Assembly: GCF_015353075.1 (NCBI RefSeq)
Contig: NZ_CP064187.1
Span: forward strand, 1,860,001 to 1,924,000
Origin: Rhizobium sp. 007
Lineage (GTDB): Bacteria; Pseudomonadota; Alphaproteobacteria; Rhizobiales; Rhizobiaceae
Direction of reading: 5' to 3'
Length of the DNA stretch: 64,000 nucleotides
A program made the translations under genes and the position numbers. Below the pieces are notes generated by a model. The model did no database searches. It saw only the letters and a list, made by a program, of their open reading frames with translations, and was not told where the DNA came from. Shown piece after piece: positions 46,538 to 55,432 of this stretch. The number at the start of each line of letters is the position of its first letter. Positions within the stretch are counted from its first letter, which is position 1.

Positions 46538-46572
46538 CATTTTCTCCTCGGGCCTCGTGCCCTTTCTCAAAA

Positions 46573-49032
46573 TCAATCTGCGGACTGGCAGGAATGCAGG
46601 TCGTAGAAACGGAAGTCCGGAAGCTCGCCGTCTTGGAGCGGCTTTGCCGGGGTAAAGAGGATGCGGCGGGTCTCGCCAGCTGCCAGATCGAAGGCATTGT
46701 CGGAATATTTGCCGTCGGTCTCGGTCTCGATCATCACGAACAGCGCCAGTCCCTTGGCGGTGACATTGAGGCAGACCGAGCCGTCTTCCTCGACATATTC
46801 GCGGGTCACCTGGAGACCGGCAGGCTCCAATTCGAGTGCCTTGTAGGTGCCGTGAACGTAGTGCCCCTCACCGCCCATGCCGTTCGACGCCGTGAAGCGC
46901 CACCCAAGCAGCGTGCCCTCGGGGATATCCGAGACATTGATCGCCGTTGCCGTCACGGCAGCATCCGGCGTGCAGACGGCTTGGATATCCTTCAGGTGCC
47001 TGCGCTCGCCCTTCATCGTCAGAATGGAAATCGATAGATCGGCGCTGACCTCCGAAAGCGTGTCGTTGACCAGCGAGAATCGGATCGTTTTGCCGTCCTC
47101 CGATGGAATGGCGGCCACGGCGACCGGCTGGAAGAATCGCTTGACGAGATAGTGCATCGCCTTCCAGCGCCCGCCGTAGTCGAGGCTCGACCAGGACGCG
47201 ACCGGCCAGGTGTCATTGAGCTGCCAGTAGATCGTGCCCATGCAATGGGGTTTGAGCGACCGCCAATATTCCACCGCCGTCTTGATCGCCAGCCCCTGCT
47301 GGATCTGGCTGAGATAGACGAAGTTCGGAAAGTCCTTGGGGAAGCGGAAATAGCGGAACATCGTGCCCGCGATCCGCTCATTGCCGCCGGCATTCTTTTG
47401 ATGCAACTCCATCACCGGCGACGCGATGTTCAAGTCCCTCTTATCGGCATAAGTCTTGATGACCGGCAGTGAGGTATAGGACTGGAAACCGAATTCGGAG
47501 CAGAAACGCGGCCGCACCGAGCGGTAATTGTCGAACGACTTGTTTTCGTGCCAGACCGACCAGTAGTGCATGTCGCCGGAGCCATCTGCATGCCAGGCGT
47601 CGCCGAAATCCAGATAGCCGGAGGCCGGGCTCGACGGCCACCAGATCGCACCTGGCGCCGCCTTCTTCATCGCCTGCTCGATCGTGCGGTTCAGCCGATC
47701 ATAGGAGACGAGATAGCGGTCGCGGTCCCGCTTCGACTCGTCGAACCAGGTAAGCGCACCGACCAGTTCGTTATCGCCGCACCAGAGCGCGATCGAGGGA
47801 TGCGAGGCCAGGCGTTTGACCTGATAGTCGACTTCGAGCGCGACATCGTCGAGGAAGTCTTCTGTCGAGGGATAGAGGTTGCAGGCAAACATGAAATCCT
47901 GCCAGACCATGAGGCCGAGCCGGTCGCACAGGTCATAGAACCAGTCGTGCTCGTAAAAGCCGCCACCCCAGACGCGGATCATGTTCATGTTCGCAGCTTT
48001 TGCCGACTGCAGCAGGTCCTCCGTCTTCTCCGGCGACGACAGCGAAAACAGCGCATCCGCCGGAATCCAGTTCGCACCTCGGCAGAAGATCTCGCGGCCG
48101 TTGACCTTGAAAGCGAAGCGGCTGCCGGCCGCATCCGGCGTAGTGATGAGTTCGACGGTGCGAAGGCCGATCTGCTTCGTCACCACATCTGACGGCAGAT
48201 CGACGGTCAGCGCATAAAGCGCCTGCTCGCCGCTGCCGGAAGGCCACCACAGTCGCGGTTTTTCGACATAGAAGATATGATTGACCACCGTCTCGCCGGC
48301 ATTGACACCGACATCGAGTCGGATACGTTCGCCGTCGAGCGCGAAGTGCACCGGCACGATGCCGGGGTCCTTCGCGAAGAGCGTTGCCGTGACCTGCAGT
48401 TCGACGCTGCCGTCGAGGCTATGCGTCTGGCGCGTCGTGACGTGCTCGATGCGCGCCGTCTCGAGTTTCTTCAGTGCGATCGTGCCATAAAGCCCGAGCG
48501 GCGCGATCGCGATGTTCCAGTCCCAGCCGAAATGGCATTGCGGCTTGCGCAGCATATTGCCGTTGGCGATCGGCGAGTTGCCCGGGTGATAGGGTACGTA
48601 GAAAGGCTGCCTGCCCTGCCGCTCTGCGCCGGCGGCAATGCTCGAATGCAGCACGACGCGGATCGTGTTTTCACCTCCCTTCAACATGCTCGAAACATCC
48701 GGCCGGTAGCGGCGAAAGCAATTGTCGGCCGCTAGCACGACGAAGCCGTTGATAAAGACAGAGGCAACGGTGTCGAGGTAATCGATGTCGAGATACCAGT
48801 CGCCTTCGGCATCATCGAGCTGGAAGCTTCGCTCGAGCACCCAATCCCGATGCGCGACCCACTGAACCTGCTCTTCGTTGCGGCCGAAATAGGGATCCGG
48901 AATGAGCTCTGCCGCGTGAAGCGCCGTATGGAGGTCGCCCGGAAGCGTGATCGATGTGGTGACTTCGCCTTCAGCGGAGGCGAGTTGCCAGGAACCGGAA
49001 AGATCGATGGACGAAGTATTGGACGTGGTCAT
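46573..49032 (-). CDS. Beta-mannosidase, glycoside hydrolase family 2
   Basis: 819 residues without a signal peptide. The N-terminal sugar-binding domain (about 5-190) shows SIDLSGSWQLASAEGE and WYLDIDYLDTVASVFINGF. The TIM barrel has the acid/base Glu at about 422 in ALWCGDNELVGA and the nucleophile Glu at about 513 in RFCSEFGFQS. FYDLCDRLGLMVWQDFMFAC and GTIYWQLNDTWPVASWSS are typical of beta-mannosidases of this size. The C-terminal part is beta-sandwich. It should release mannose from imported beta-mannosides in the cytoplasm. The start at 49032 gives the usual N-terminus. It is separated from the transporter genes by a repeat-rich gap. Confidence 0.93.
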   Translation of the reverse strand: MTTSNTSSIDLSGSWQLASAEGEVTTSITLPGDLHTALHAAELIPDPYFGRNEEQVQWVAHRDWVLERSFQLDDAEGDWYLDIDYLDTVASVFINGFVVLAADNCFRRYRPDVSSMLKGGENTIRVVLHSSIAAGAERQGRQPFYVPYHPGNSPIANGNMLRKPQCHFGWDWNIAIAPLGLYGTIALKKLETARIEHVTTRQTHSLDGSVELQVTATLFAKDPGIVPVHFALDGERIRLDVGVNAGETVVNHIFYVEKPRLWWPSGSGEQALYALTVDLPSDVVTKQIGLRTVELITTPDAAGSRFAFKVNGREIFCRGANWIPADALFSLSSPEKTEDLLQSAKAANMNMIRVWGGGFYEHDWFYDLCDRLGLMVWQDFMFACNLYPSTEDFLDDVALEVDYQVKRLASHPSIALWCGDNELVGALTWFDESKRDRDRYLVSYDRLNRTIEQAMKKAAPGAIWWPSSPASGYLDFGDAWHADGSGDMHYWSVWHENKSFDNYRSVRPRFCSEFGFQSYTSLPVIKTYADKRDLNIASPVMELHQKNAGGNERIAGTMFRYFRFPKDFPNFVYLSQIQQGLAIKTAVEYWRSLKPHCMGTIYWQLNDTWPVASWSSLDYGGRWKAMHYLVKRFFQPVAVAAIPSEDGKTIRFSLVNDTLSEVSADLSISILTMKGERRHLKDIQAVCTPDAAVTATAINVSDIPEGTLLGWRFTASNGMGGEGHYVHGTYKALELEPAGLQVTREYVEEDGSVCLNVTAKGLALFVMIETETDGKYSDNAFDLAAGETRRILFTPAKPLQDGELPDFRFYDLHSCQSAD

Positions 49033-49087
49033 TCTCTGATCTCGAACATTGGAACGAGGATGCCCTCGCTTGCCCAGGAGCACGTGA

Positions 49088-49228
49088 CTGCCCCTCACCC
49101 TAGCCCTCGCCCCGCCTGCGGGGAGAGGGAATTTGCCGAACGCAATATTGCGATCGGGGAAGGCGCTGCGGCATATCTGCTTCTCCCAGTCTGCGGGAAG
49201 AAGGTGCCAGGCAGGCGAATGAGGGGCT
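49088..49228. repeat. Rhizobial palindromic intergenic element
   Basis: A GC-rich stretch whose outer parts TGCCCCTCA and TGAGGGGC are inverted, with internal hairpins such as CGCCCCGC / GCGGGGAG and TCCCAGTCTGCGGGA. CCCTCACCCTAGCCCTCGCC-type sequence is typical of abundant rhizobial intergenic repeats (RIME-like, from memory). It separates the ABC ATPase gene from the beta-mannosidase gene. Confidence 0.6.
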
Positions 49229-49264
49229 GGCTACCGCCCTCGCCCACCGCACACTCGCCGCCTC

Positions 49265-50350
49265 CTAAATTCTCTCCTCCGTCTCAGCATCGAAGAGCGA
49301 TGCCAGCGACATGTCGAAGCTGAGCTTCACCGGTGTTCCCACCTTGAAGCGGCGCGCGCCATTGATGCGCACCGACATCGTGTGACCGGCGTGCTTCAGC
49401 CAGAGGAGGTTGTCGGCGCCCATCGGCTCCTCGATGTCGACGGTCGCATCATGCACTTCGGGGCCGAGATTTTCGTCGACCTTGATGTGCTCCGGGCGCA
49501 CGCCGAGCACCACCTTGCGGCCCGATTGCAGCGGTTGAGCCGCATCATAGCCGTCGAGCGAGAAGCTGACGCCGTTAGATCTGAACACCGTCTTGTCGCT
49601 GTTCTTGGTCAGCTCGCCGTGCAGGAAGTTCATTGACGGCGAGCCGATGAAGCCTGCGACAAAAAGATTGCGCGGCCTGTTGTAGATGGTCGTCGGATCG
49701 TCGAGCTGCTGAATGATGCCGCTTTTCATGATCGCGATGCGGTCTGCCAGCGTCAGCGCCTCGATCTGGTCGTGGGTGACGTAGATCATCGTGTTTTTCA
49801 GCGACTGGTGCAGGCGCTTGATCTCGACGCGCAATTCCGAACGCAGCTTGGCATCGAGGTTAGACAGCGGCTCGTCGAACAAGAACACATCGACATCGCG
49901 CACCAGTGCGCGGCCGATCGCCACGCGCTGGCGCTGGCCGCCGGACAGTTCGGCGGGCTTGCGCTTCAAAAGCGGCTGGATCTGCAGGATTTCGGAGGCG
50001 CGCGCCACGCGCTTGTCGATCTCGGCCTGCGGCACCTTTGCAACGCGAAGTCCGAAGGACAGGTTCTTCTCGACACTCATCTGCGGGTAGAGCGCATAGG
50101 ACTGGAACACCATGCCGATGCCGCGGTCCTTGGGCTCTTCCCAGGTGACGTTCTTGCCCTTGATGAAGATCTGTCCCGCGGATGCATCAAGCAGCCCGGC
50201 GATGCAGTTGAGCAGCGTGGACTTGCCGCAGCCCGACGAGCCGAGCAGGACCAGGAATTCGCCGTCGTTAATGTCGAGGTTCAGGTCCTTGAGGACGCTG
50301 ACGGCGCCGAAATTCAGCGACAGATCTTTGATGGAAACGCTTGTGTTCAT
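49265..50350 (-). CDS. Sugar ABC transporter ATPase, UgpC/MalK type
   Basis: 361 residues. Core motifs are Walker A LGSSGCGKSTLLN, Q-loop IGMVFQSYALYPQMSVEKN, signature LSGGQRQRVAIGRALV, Walker B VFLFDEPLSNLDAKLR and switch His VTHDQIEALTLADR. The C-terminal TOBE/OB region (about 235-361), including VVLGVRPEHIKVDE, marks it as a MalK/UgpC/MsmK-type energiser for oligosaccharide import. It starts 2 bases after the MalG-like permease. The reading frame continues upstream through the permease gene on the same strand, but that is overlap only. Confidence 0.95.
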   Translation of the reverse strand: MNTSVSIKDLSLNFGAVSVLKDLNLDINDGEFLVLLGSSGCGKSTLLNCIAGLLDASAGQIFIKGKNVTWEEPKDRGIGMVFQSYALYPQMSVEKNLSFGLRVAKVPQAEIDKRVARASEILQIQPLLKRKPAELSGGQRQRVAIGRALVRDVDVFLFDEPLSNLDAKLRSELRVEIKRLHQSLKNTMIYVTHDQIEALTLADRIAIMKSGIIQQLDDPTTIYNRPRNLFVAGFIGSPSMNFLHGELTKNSDKTVFRSNGVSFSLDGYDAAQPLQSGRKVVLGVRPEHIKVDENLGPEVHDATVDIEEPMGADNLLWLKHAGHTMSVRINGARRFKVGTPVKLSFDMSLASLFDAETEERI

Positions 50351-50352
50351 GA

Positions 50353-51270
50353 TCAACCTTTCACTGCGCCAGCGGCGATACCGCGGACGAAGAGACGTCC
50401 GGACACGAAGTAGACGATAAGCGGCACCGCACCGGTGAGCAGCGTTGCGGCCATGTTGACGTTGTATTCCTTCACGCCCTGAACGGCGTTGACGATGTTG
50501 TTGAGCTGCACCGTCATCGGGAAATTCTGGTTGCCGGCAAAGATCACGCCGAACAGGAAGTCGTTCCAGATACCGGTGATCTGGATGATCATCGACACGA
50601 CGAAGATCGGCAGCGACATCGGCAGCATGATGCGGAAGAACACCTGCCAGAACCCTGCCCCATCCACACGCGCAGCCTTGAAGAGTTCGGGAGGCAGTGA
50701 TGCGAAATAATTTCGGAAGAGCAACGTGTTGATCGGCATGCCGAAGATCGTGTGCACCAGGACGACGGCCCAGATGGTCGAGAAGATGCCGAGCTCGCGC
50801 ATGATGATGACGAGCGGATAGAGCATCACCTGATAGGGGATGAAAGCGCCGAAAAGCAGGATCGTAAAGAAGACTTCCGAACCCTTGAAGCGCCAGTAGG
50901 ACAGGCCGTAGCCATTCACCGAGGCGATCGCCACGGAAATAATGACGCTCGGAATGGTGATCTTGACCGACTTCCAGAAGCCGACGCTGATGCCGGAGCA
51001 ATCAAGGCCTGTACAGGCCTGGCTCCATGCCTTGACCCAGGGCTCGAAGGTGATCTGCACCGGCGGAGCGAAGATATTGCCCATGCGGATTTCTGTCATG
51101 TCCTTGAGGGAGGTCACGACCATCACATAGAGCGGCAGAAGATAATAAAGCGCGGCGACTGTCAGGATGCTGTAGAGGATGATGGTCGAGGGCGCGAACA
51201 TGCGACGCGGCCTTGCGCCTGCCGGCTCGACGACGCTGGCGATGCTGTTGGTGGTGGTGGCTATGGCCAT
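50353..51270 (-). CDS. Sugar ABC transporter permease, MalG-like
   Basis: 305 residues with six membrane helices. After a 30-residue cytoplasmic head comes the first helix (IILYSILTVAALYYLLPLYV). The EAA loop that docks to the ATPase is LPPELFKAARVDGAGFWQVF, typical of MalG-type partners. The C-terminal helix ends LFVRGIAAGAVKG, with the usual G-A-V-K-G tail. Together with the MalF-like gene 12 bases upstream it forms the membrane pore of the importer. Confidence 0.95.
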   Translation of the reverse strand: MAIATTTNSIASVVEPAGARPRRMFAPSTIILYSILTVAALYYLLPLYVMVVTSLKDMTEIRMGNIFAPPVQITFEPWVKAWSQACTGLDCSGISVGFWKSVKITIPSVIISVAIASVNGYGLSYWRFKGSEVFFTILLFGAFIPYQVMLYPLVIIMRELGIFSTIWAVVLVHTIFGMPINTLLFRNYFASLPPELFKAARVDGAGFWQVFFRIMLPMSLPIFVVSMIIQITGIWNDFLFGVIFAGNQNFPMTVQLNNIVNAVQGVKEYNVNMAATLLTGAVPLIVYFVSGRLFVRGIAAGAVKG

Positions 51271-51282
51271 GATCGTGCTCCC

Positions 51283-52173
51283 TCAGGATCGCTTCTGGCG
51301 GAACTCGGCGAGAGCCCACGGAACCAGGATGATGAAGACGGTGACGAGCATCACGGTCGAAGCCGCAAGGCCCTGCCCGAGATTGGCGCGCTCGAACATG
51401 AACGAATAGACGTACTTGGCGGGCACTTCCGATGCAAAGCCGGGTCCGCCCTGCGTCATTGCGACGACGAGGTCATAGACGCGTACGATGCCGGAAGCGA
51501 CGATCACCAGTGTGGTGACGAAGACGCCGCGCATCATTGGAATGATGATGAAGAGGTATGTGCGCCACGCCGGAATGCCGTCTACGCGCGCCGCCTTCCA
51601 GATTTCGGAATCGATGCCGCGCAGGCCGGCAAGCATCAACACCATGACCAGCCCCGTCCCCTGCCAGAGGCCGGCGATGACGAGCGCATAGATGACGGTA
51701 TTCTTGTCGCCGAGCAGCGCGAGGCTGCCCCCCGGAAGACCAAGATCGTTCAAAACCTTCGGCACTCCGAGGCCGGGATCGAGAATCCACTGCCAGACGA
51801 GCCCCGTCACGATGAACGACAGGGCGAACGGATAGAGAAAGATCGTGCGGAATGTGTTCTCGAACCTGATCTTCTGATCGATGAGAACAGCCAGCAGGAA
51901 GCCGATGATGAAGACGAATGTCAGCACGCAGACGCCGTAGGTGGCAAGATTGAGAACCGACTGGTTCCAGCGCGAATTGCCGAAGAGGCGGCTGTACTGG
52001 TCAACGCCCACGAAATCGCTCGTCGGTAGCAGCCGCGACGACGTGAACGAGTAGAAAACGGTCCAAAGCGTGCAACCGATGAAAATCACGATGACGGTCA
52101 GCATCATAGGGATTGCTGCGACCTTCGCATTGAGGTTGCGCAATAGGCCAAACGGCCGGCCGGCATGAGCCAT
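51283..52173 (-). CDS. Sugar ABC transporter permease, MalF-like
   Basis: 296 residues with six helices. The ATG at 52173 follows AGGAGG and begins MAHAGRPFGLLRNLNA; the first helix is PMMLTVIVIFIGCTLWTVFY. The EAA loop reads EIWKAARVDGIPAWRTYLFI. TQGGPGFASEVPAKYVYSFM is the conserved late periplasmic loop of CUT1-family permeases. It is the second gene of the import operon, 99 bases after the binding-protein gene. Confidence 0.95.
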   Translation of the reverse strand: MAHAGRPFGLLRNLNAKVAAIPMMLTVIVIFIGCTLWTVFYSFTSSRLLPTSDFVGVDQYSRLFGNSRWNQSVLNLATYGVCVLTFVFIIGFLLAVLIDQKIRFENTFRTIFLYPFALSFIVTGLVWQWILDPGLGVPKVLNDLGLPGGSLALLGDKNTVIYALVIAGLWQGTGLVMVLMLAGLRGIDSEIWKAARVDGIPAWRTYLFIIIPMMRGVFVTTLVIVASGIVRVYDLVVAMTQGGPGFASEVPAKYVYSFMFERANLGQGLAASTVMLVTVFIILVPWALAEFRQKRS

Positions 52174-52195
52174 CAATACCTCCTGTTGGCGGTCA

Positions 52196-52236
52196 GGGGC
52201 GCGACCAGACTGGAAAGCTGTGTCCGCTCGCGCCCC
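52196..52236 (-). other. Stem-loop between the binding-protein and permease genes
   Basis: Perfect 9-base stem GGGGCGCGA / TCGCGCCCC around a 23-base loop, 36 bases after the binding-protein stop. Stem-loops at this place in ABC operons commonly protect the upstream mRNA so that more binding protein than permease is made. Confidence 0.7.
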
Positions 52237-52272
52237 ATAAAACCGTCTCAAGTTATGAGAGCGTCTGTGGCC

Positions 52273-53508
52273 TTACTGGGCCTGCGAGATGATGTCGGCC
52301 TGACGATCGATTGCATCGTCCACAGACATCTTGGAGCTGAAGAATTCGAGCGCGAGATCCTGCAGCTGGCCCTGCGTATCGGAATCGAGCATCTGCTCGG
52401 TCGAAGGCAGAACGTTGTTGAGGTCCGACAGGATTTCGATGCCCTTCTTCATGCAGGCGTTCGCAGCTTCGAGATCGACGTCGCCTCGAACCGGCAGCGA
52501 ACCCTTGACCAGATTGAATTTGACCTGGACTTCCTTAGAGAGAAGCAACTTGGCAAGTTCAAGCTGCGCCTTGGTGATTTCCGGATTGCTGTTCTTCGGG
52601 AAATAGAAGGCGTCGCCGCCCGTATCGAGCTGCGCATTGAAGCCGAGACCGGGCAGGCAATCGTAGTCGGTGCCGGCAACCTTCTTCGCGACGCCGAATT
52701 CACCCTGCGCCCAATCGCCCATGATCTGAGCGGCAGCCTTGCCCTCGATCACCATGTTGGTGGCAACGTTCCAGTCGCGGCCGGAATAAGCCGGATCGAC
52801 CATATCGCGGGCCTGGGCGAATGCGGTCCAGACCTTCTTGTTCTGATCGCTGCGAACGGCCTCTTCGCTCTTCTTGTCGTTGATCTGCAAGTAGAGGTCT
52901 TTGCCGCCGATGCCGGCCTGCATGACGTTGCGGATGCCTTCGACCTGCCACGGGGCGCCGGTGGCGAGCGGCGTGATGCCCTTCTCCTTCAGCTTCGGCG
53001 CGTCGGCTGCGAGCTCGTCCCAGTTTTTTGGAACAGCCATGCCGTTGTCTTCGAAGACGTGGCGGTTGAGCCACATCCACTGCCAGGAGTGGATGTTGAT
53101 CGGCACGCAATAGATCTTGCCTTCATAGACGCAGGCGTCGAGCAGCTTGGCCGGACGGATGACGTCCTTCCAATGTTCCTCCTCGGCAAGGGGCGTCAGA
53201 TCCGTCATGAGGCCTGCCTTGATGAGTTCCTCGGCGTCGCGGCCGGTGTTCATCTGGGTAGCGCCCATGGGGTTGCCGCCGAGAATTCGACTAATGATGA
53301 TCGGGTTGGCGGTGGTGCCGGAACCGGCAATAGCGCCGTCGACCCACTTGTTGCCACTCGCATTGAAGCTGTCGGCAAGGACCTTGACGGCGGCAGCTTC
53401 ACCGCCGGATGTCCACCAATGGGTGACTTCGAGATCGGTCGCGTTGGCCGCGCCAAGCGGCAGCACGACGGAAGCGGCAAGCACAGCCGCCATCGAACGA
53501 AAATTCAT
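52273..53508 (-). CDS. Sugar ABC transporter substrate-binding protein
   Basis: 411 residues. Signal peptide at about 1-23 (SMAAVLAASVVLPLGAANA). The mature N-terminus DLEVTHWWTSGGEAAAVKVL is typical of CUT1-family binding proteins. Further landmarks are YCVPINIHSWQWMWLNRHVF and MGDWAQGEFGVAKKV, and two Cys pairs may form disulphides. Related proteins bind glucosides, trehalose or mannosides. Given the beta-mannosidase and GH43 enzymes in the same operon, short beta-linked mannosides or xylosides are the best guess. The ATG at 53508 has GGAGGAGAA upstream. Confidence 0.95.
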   Translation of the reverse strand: MNFRSMAAVLAASVVLPLGAANATDLEVTHWWTSGGEAAAVKVLADSFNASGNKWVDGAIAGSGTTANPIIISRILGGNPMGATQMNTGRDAEELIKAGLMTDLTPLAEEEHWKDVIRPAKLLDACVYEGKIYCVPINIHSWQWMWLNRHVFEDNGMAVPKNWDELAADAPKLKEKGITPLATGAPWQVEGIRNVMQAGIGGKDLYLQINDKKSEEAVRSDQNKKVWTAFAQARDMVDPAYSGRDWNVATNMVIEGKAAAQIMGDWAQGEFGVAKKVAGTDYDCLPGLGFNAQLDTGGDAFYFPKNSNPEITKAQLELAKLLLSKEVQVKFNLVKGSLPVRGDVDLEAANACMKKGIEILSDLNNVLPSTEQMLDSDTQGQLQDLALEFFSSKMSVDDAIDRQADIISQAQ

Positions 53509-53964
53509 GAGTTCTCCTCCCTCACTGAAACGTTGCCGGAAAAACTTAGTGCAATCGACATTTTGGCGCAACAGCCCGCTGTCAAAATTCTATGCGAAAC
53601 TCGCCATTGCTACCCATGCCTGTTCTTGCTTCACAACTCCGCGACATATGGCGTTAGGTTGGGCATTCAAGATTGCATGATGACGAACGGAGCAATATAT
53701 TGATATTATATATTAATTTCTATTATGGCGCATGTCGTCTGAAGAAATCGCCTTCGCAATTGCAAAGATCCAAGCTTGAAACCGCAATTCAACCTAAGCG
53801 TCTAGTGATGGTGCGAACATCATAAAAAGTGCTCGACATCTCCACTGTATCGTTACAGATTTAATGGCTCAAGTGAGGAGTGTTGTTCAGCGGGGAATGT
53901 GCTTACGGCTTTACGAAAAACATTCTATAAGCGGACCGAAATCGCACGAGGGTGACATAAAGGG
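53509..53964. promoter_or_regulatory. Divergent control region of the sugar operon and its LacI gene
   Basis: 456 bases between the binding-protein gene (leftward) and the LacI-type regulator (rightward). Bases 53690-53730 are very AT-rich (ATATATTGATATTATATATT), as expected for a promoter. A LacI-family operator-like palindrome lies at 53845-53858. No gene was found in it. Confidence 0.6.
53845..53858. promoter_or_regulatory. LacI-family operator-like palindrome
   Basis: CTGTATCGTTACAG has inverted halves CTGTA / TACAG around a central CG, the usual shape of LacI/GalR-family operators. It lies about 107 bases before the regulator gene and 337 bases before the transporter operon. Confidence 0.6.
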
Positions 53965-55005
53965 ATGGAAAACAAGGGAAATTCCGGGGGAGCGGCAGCG
54001 GCTATCCAGCGCGAACGGCCGACGCTGAAGACAATCGCCTTCATGACGGGCCTGGGCATTACCACGGTTTCGCGCGCACTCAAGGACGCACCGGATATCG
54101 GCGCGGAGACCAAGGAGCGCGTGCGTATGGTCGCCCGCCAGCTCGGCTACCAGCCGAACCGCGCCGGCGTACGCCTCAGGACCGGTAAGACCAATGTCAT
54201 CGCGCTCGTTCTTTCCATCGACGAAGAGATCATGGGTTTCTCGAGCCAGATGGTCTTCGGTATTTCCGAGGTGCTGACCGGCACGCCGTACCACATCGTC
54301 GTGACACCGCACTCGCACAGCAAAGACCCGATGCTGCCGGTGCGCTACATCCTGGACACTGGCTCTGCCGATGGCGTCATTATTTCCCGCATCGAGCCCG
54401 ACGATCCGCGCGTGCGGCTGCTCGCCGAGCAGAACATGCCCTTCGCGACGCATGGCCGGACAGATGCGGGACTGGTCCACCCCTATCACGATTTCGACAA
54501 CGAATCCTTCGCGCACGAGGCGGTGAAGAGGCTCGTCGAGCGCGGCCGCAGGCGCATCGCTCTGCTCCAGCCGGCGAGCAAGCTCACTTACTATGCCCAT
54601 ACGAGGATTGGCTTCCAGACCGGTCTTCACGACTATGGCGCCGAGGAAGTCCCCCTGCGCGTCAACACCGATACGCCGCTGGAGGAGGTCAAGACCGCGG
54701 TCGAAGCGATGATGCGCATGCCGAACGCGCCCGACGGCATCGTCTGTTCGGCCGGAAGTGCCGCTATTGCCGTCAACGCCGGCATCGAGGCGACAAGTAA
54801 GCGCGTCGGCTACGATATCGACATGGTTTCAAAGCAGTCCGCGCCGATCCTGAACTGGATCAGGCCCGAGATCATCACCGCCAATGAAGACGTTCGCCAC
54901 GCCGGCCGCGAACTGGCCAAGGCCGTCATCGCCCGCATCGATGGCATTGAGCCGGAACTGCTGCAGAGCATCAGCAAGCCGGTCTGGCCGGACGATCGCA
55001 GATAG
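53965..55005 (+). CDS. LacI family transcriptional regulator (AglR-like)
   Basis: 346 residues. The helix-turn-helix and hinge (about 18-75) read [20 protein letters not shown], then [20 protein letters not shown] and [16 protein letters not shown]. The effector domain is of the periplasmic-binding type, with [40 protein letters not shown] and [20 protein letters not shown]. It is divergent from the sugar operon and should repress it until the imported sugar or a product binds. In rhizobia the closest known regulators of this shape control alpha-glucoside uptake (AglR), but the ligand here may differ. Confidence 0.94.
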   Translation: MENKGNSGGAAAAIQRERPTLKTIAFMTGLGITTVSRALKDAPDIGAETKERVRMVARQLGYQPNRAGVRLRTGKTNVIALVLSIDEEIMGFSSQMVFGISEVLTGTPYHIVVTPHSHSKDPMLPVRYILDTGSADGVIISRIEPDDPRVRLLAEQNMPFATHGRTDAGLVHPYHDFDNESFAHEAVKRLVERGRRRIALLQPASKLTYYAHTRIGFQTGLHDYGAEEVPLRVNTDTPLEEVKTAVEAMMRMPNAPDGIVCSAGSAAIAVNAGIEATSKRVGYDIDMVSKQSAPILNWIRPEIITANEDVRHAGRELAKAVIARIDGIEPELLQSISKPVWPDDRR

Positions 55006-55432
55006 GCGGTCACGTTTCCTGGTGCAGAGGCGCCGAATTATCCTTCTTCGCCGCAGTTCGGCACGGAAAAGCTGGCGCGCGCTTTTCGCGGAGTTATCCG
55101 ATGCGGCTATCCTGGCTGGACACTCCCTCTCCCGCCTCAGTGGTTAAGGGTGAACGCTGCTCGCGGCAACTTGGAGTGTGTTGAGACGGTGCCAATACTT
55201 CTGGCAATCAAGCTCACCTAAGGCGCAAGATCGCACGGCGCGACCCTCAAGGCTGATGGCATGTCGTTTTTCCTCGCTCCTCACCGACTGACTTGATGAG
55301 GCCGCAGGAAAGCAAATGTGGAAGAGACCACGGGAAGCGGACAAGCAGCGCAGCTCCATGATCCTGCTTCGGTATGTTCAAAATAAAATAAGCCCGATCG
55401 AAACCGGGCTTTTTCCTTGTTCGATCGATACC
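55006..55432. other. Intergenic stretch with a terminator
   Basis: About 430 bases between the converging LacI and gnd genes. Apart from the hairpin at 55391-55410, I see no gene, repeat or other feature. A few short open frames here lack any family resemblance. Confidence 0.5.
55391..55414. terminator. Bidirectional terminator between the LacI and gnd genes
   Basis: AGCCCG / CGGGCT hairpin at 55391-55410 with TTTT to its right and AAATAAAATA to its left, so it can end transcripts from both sides. It is 22 bases after the gnd stop on the minus strand. Confidence 0.8.
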
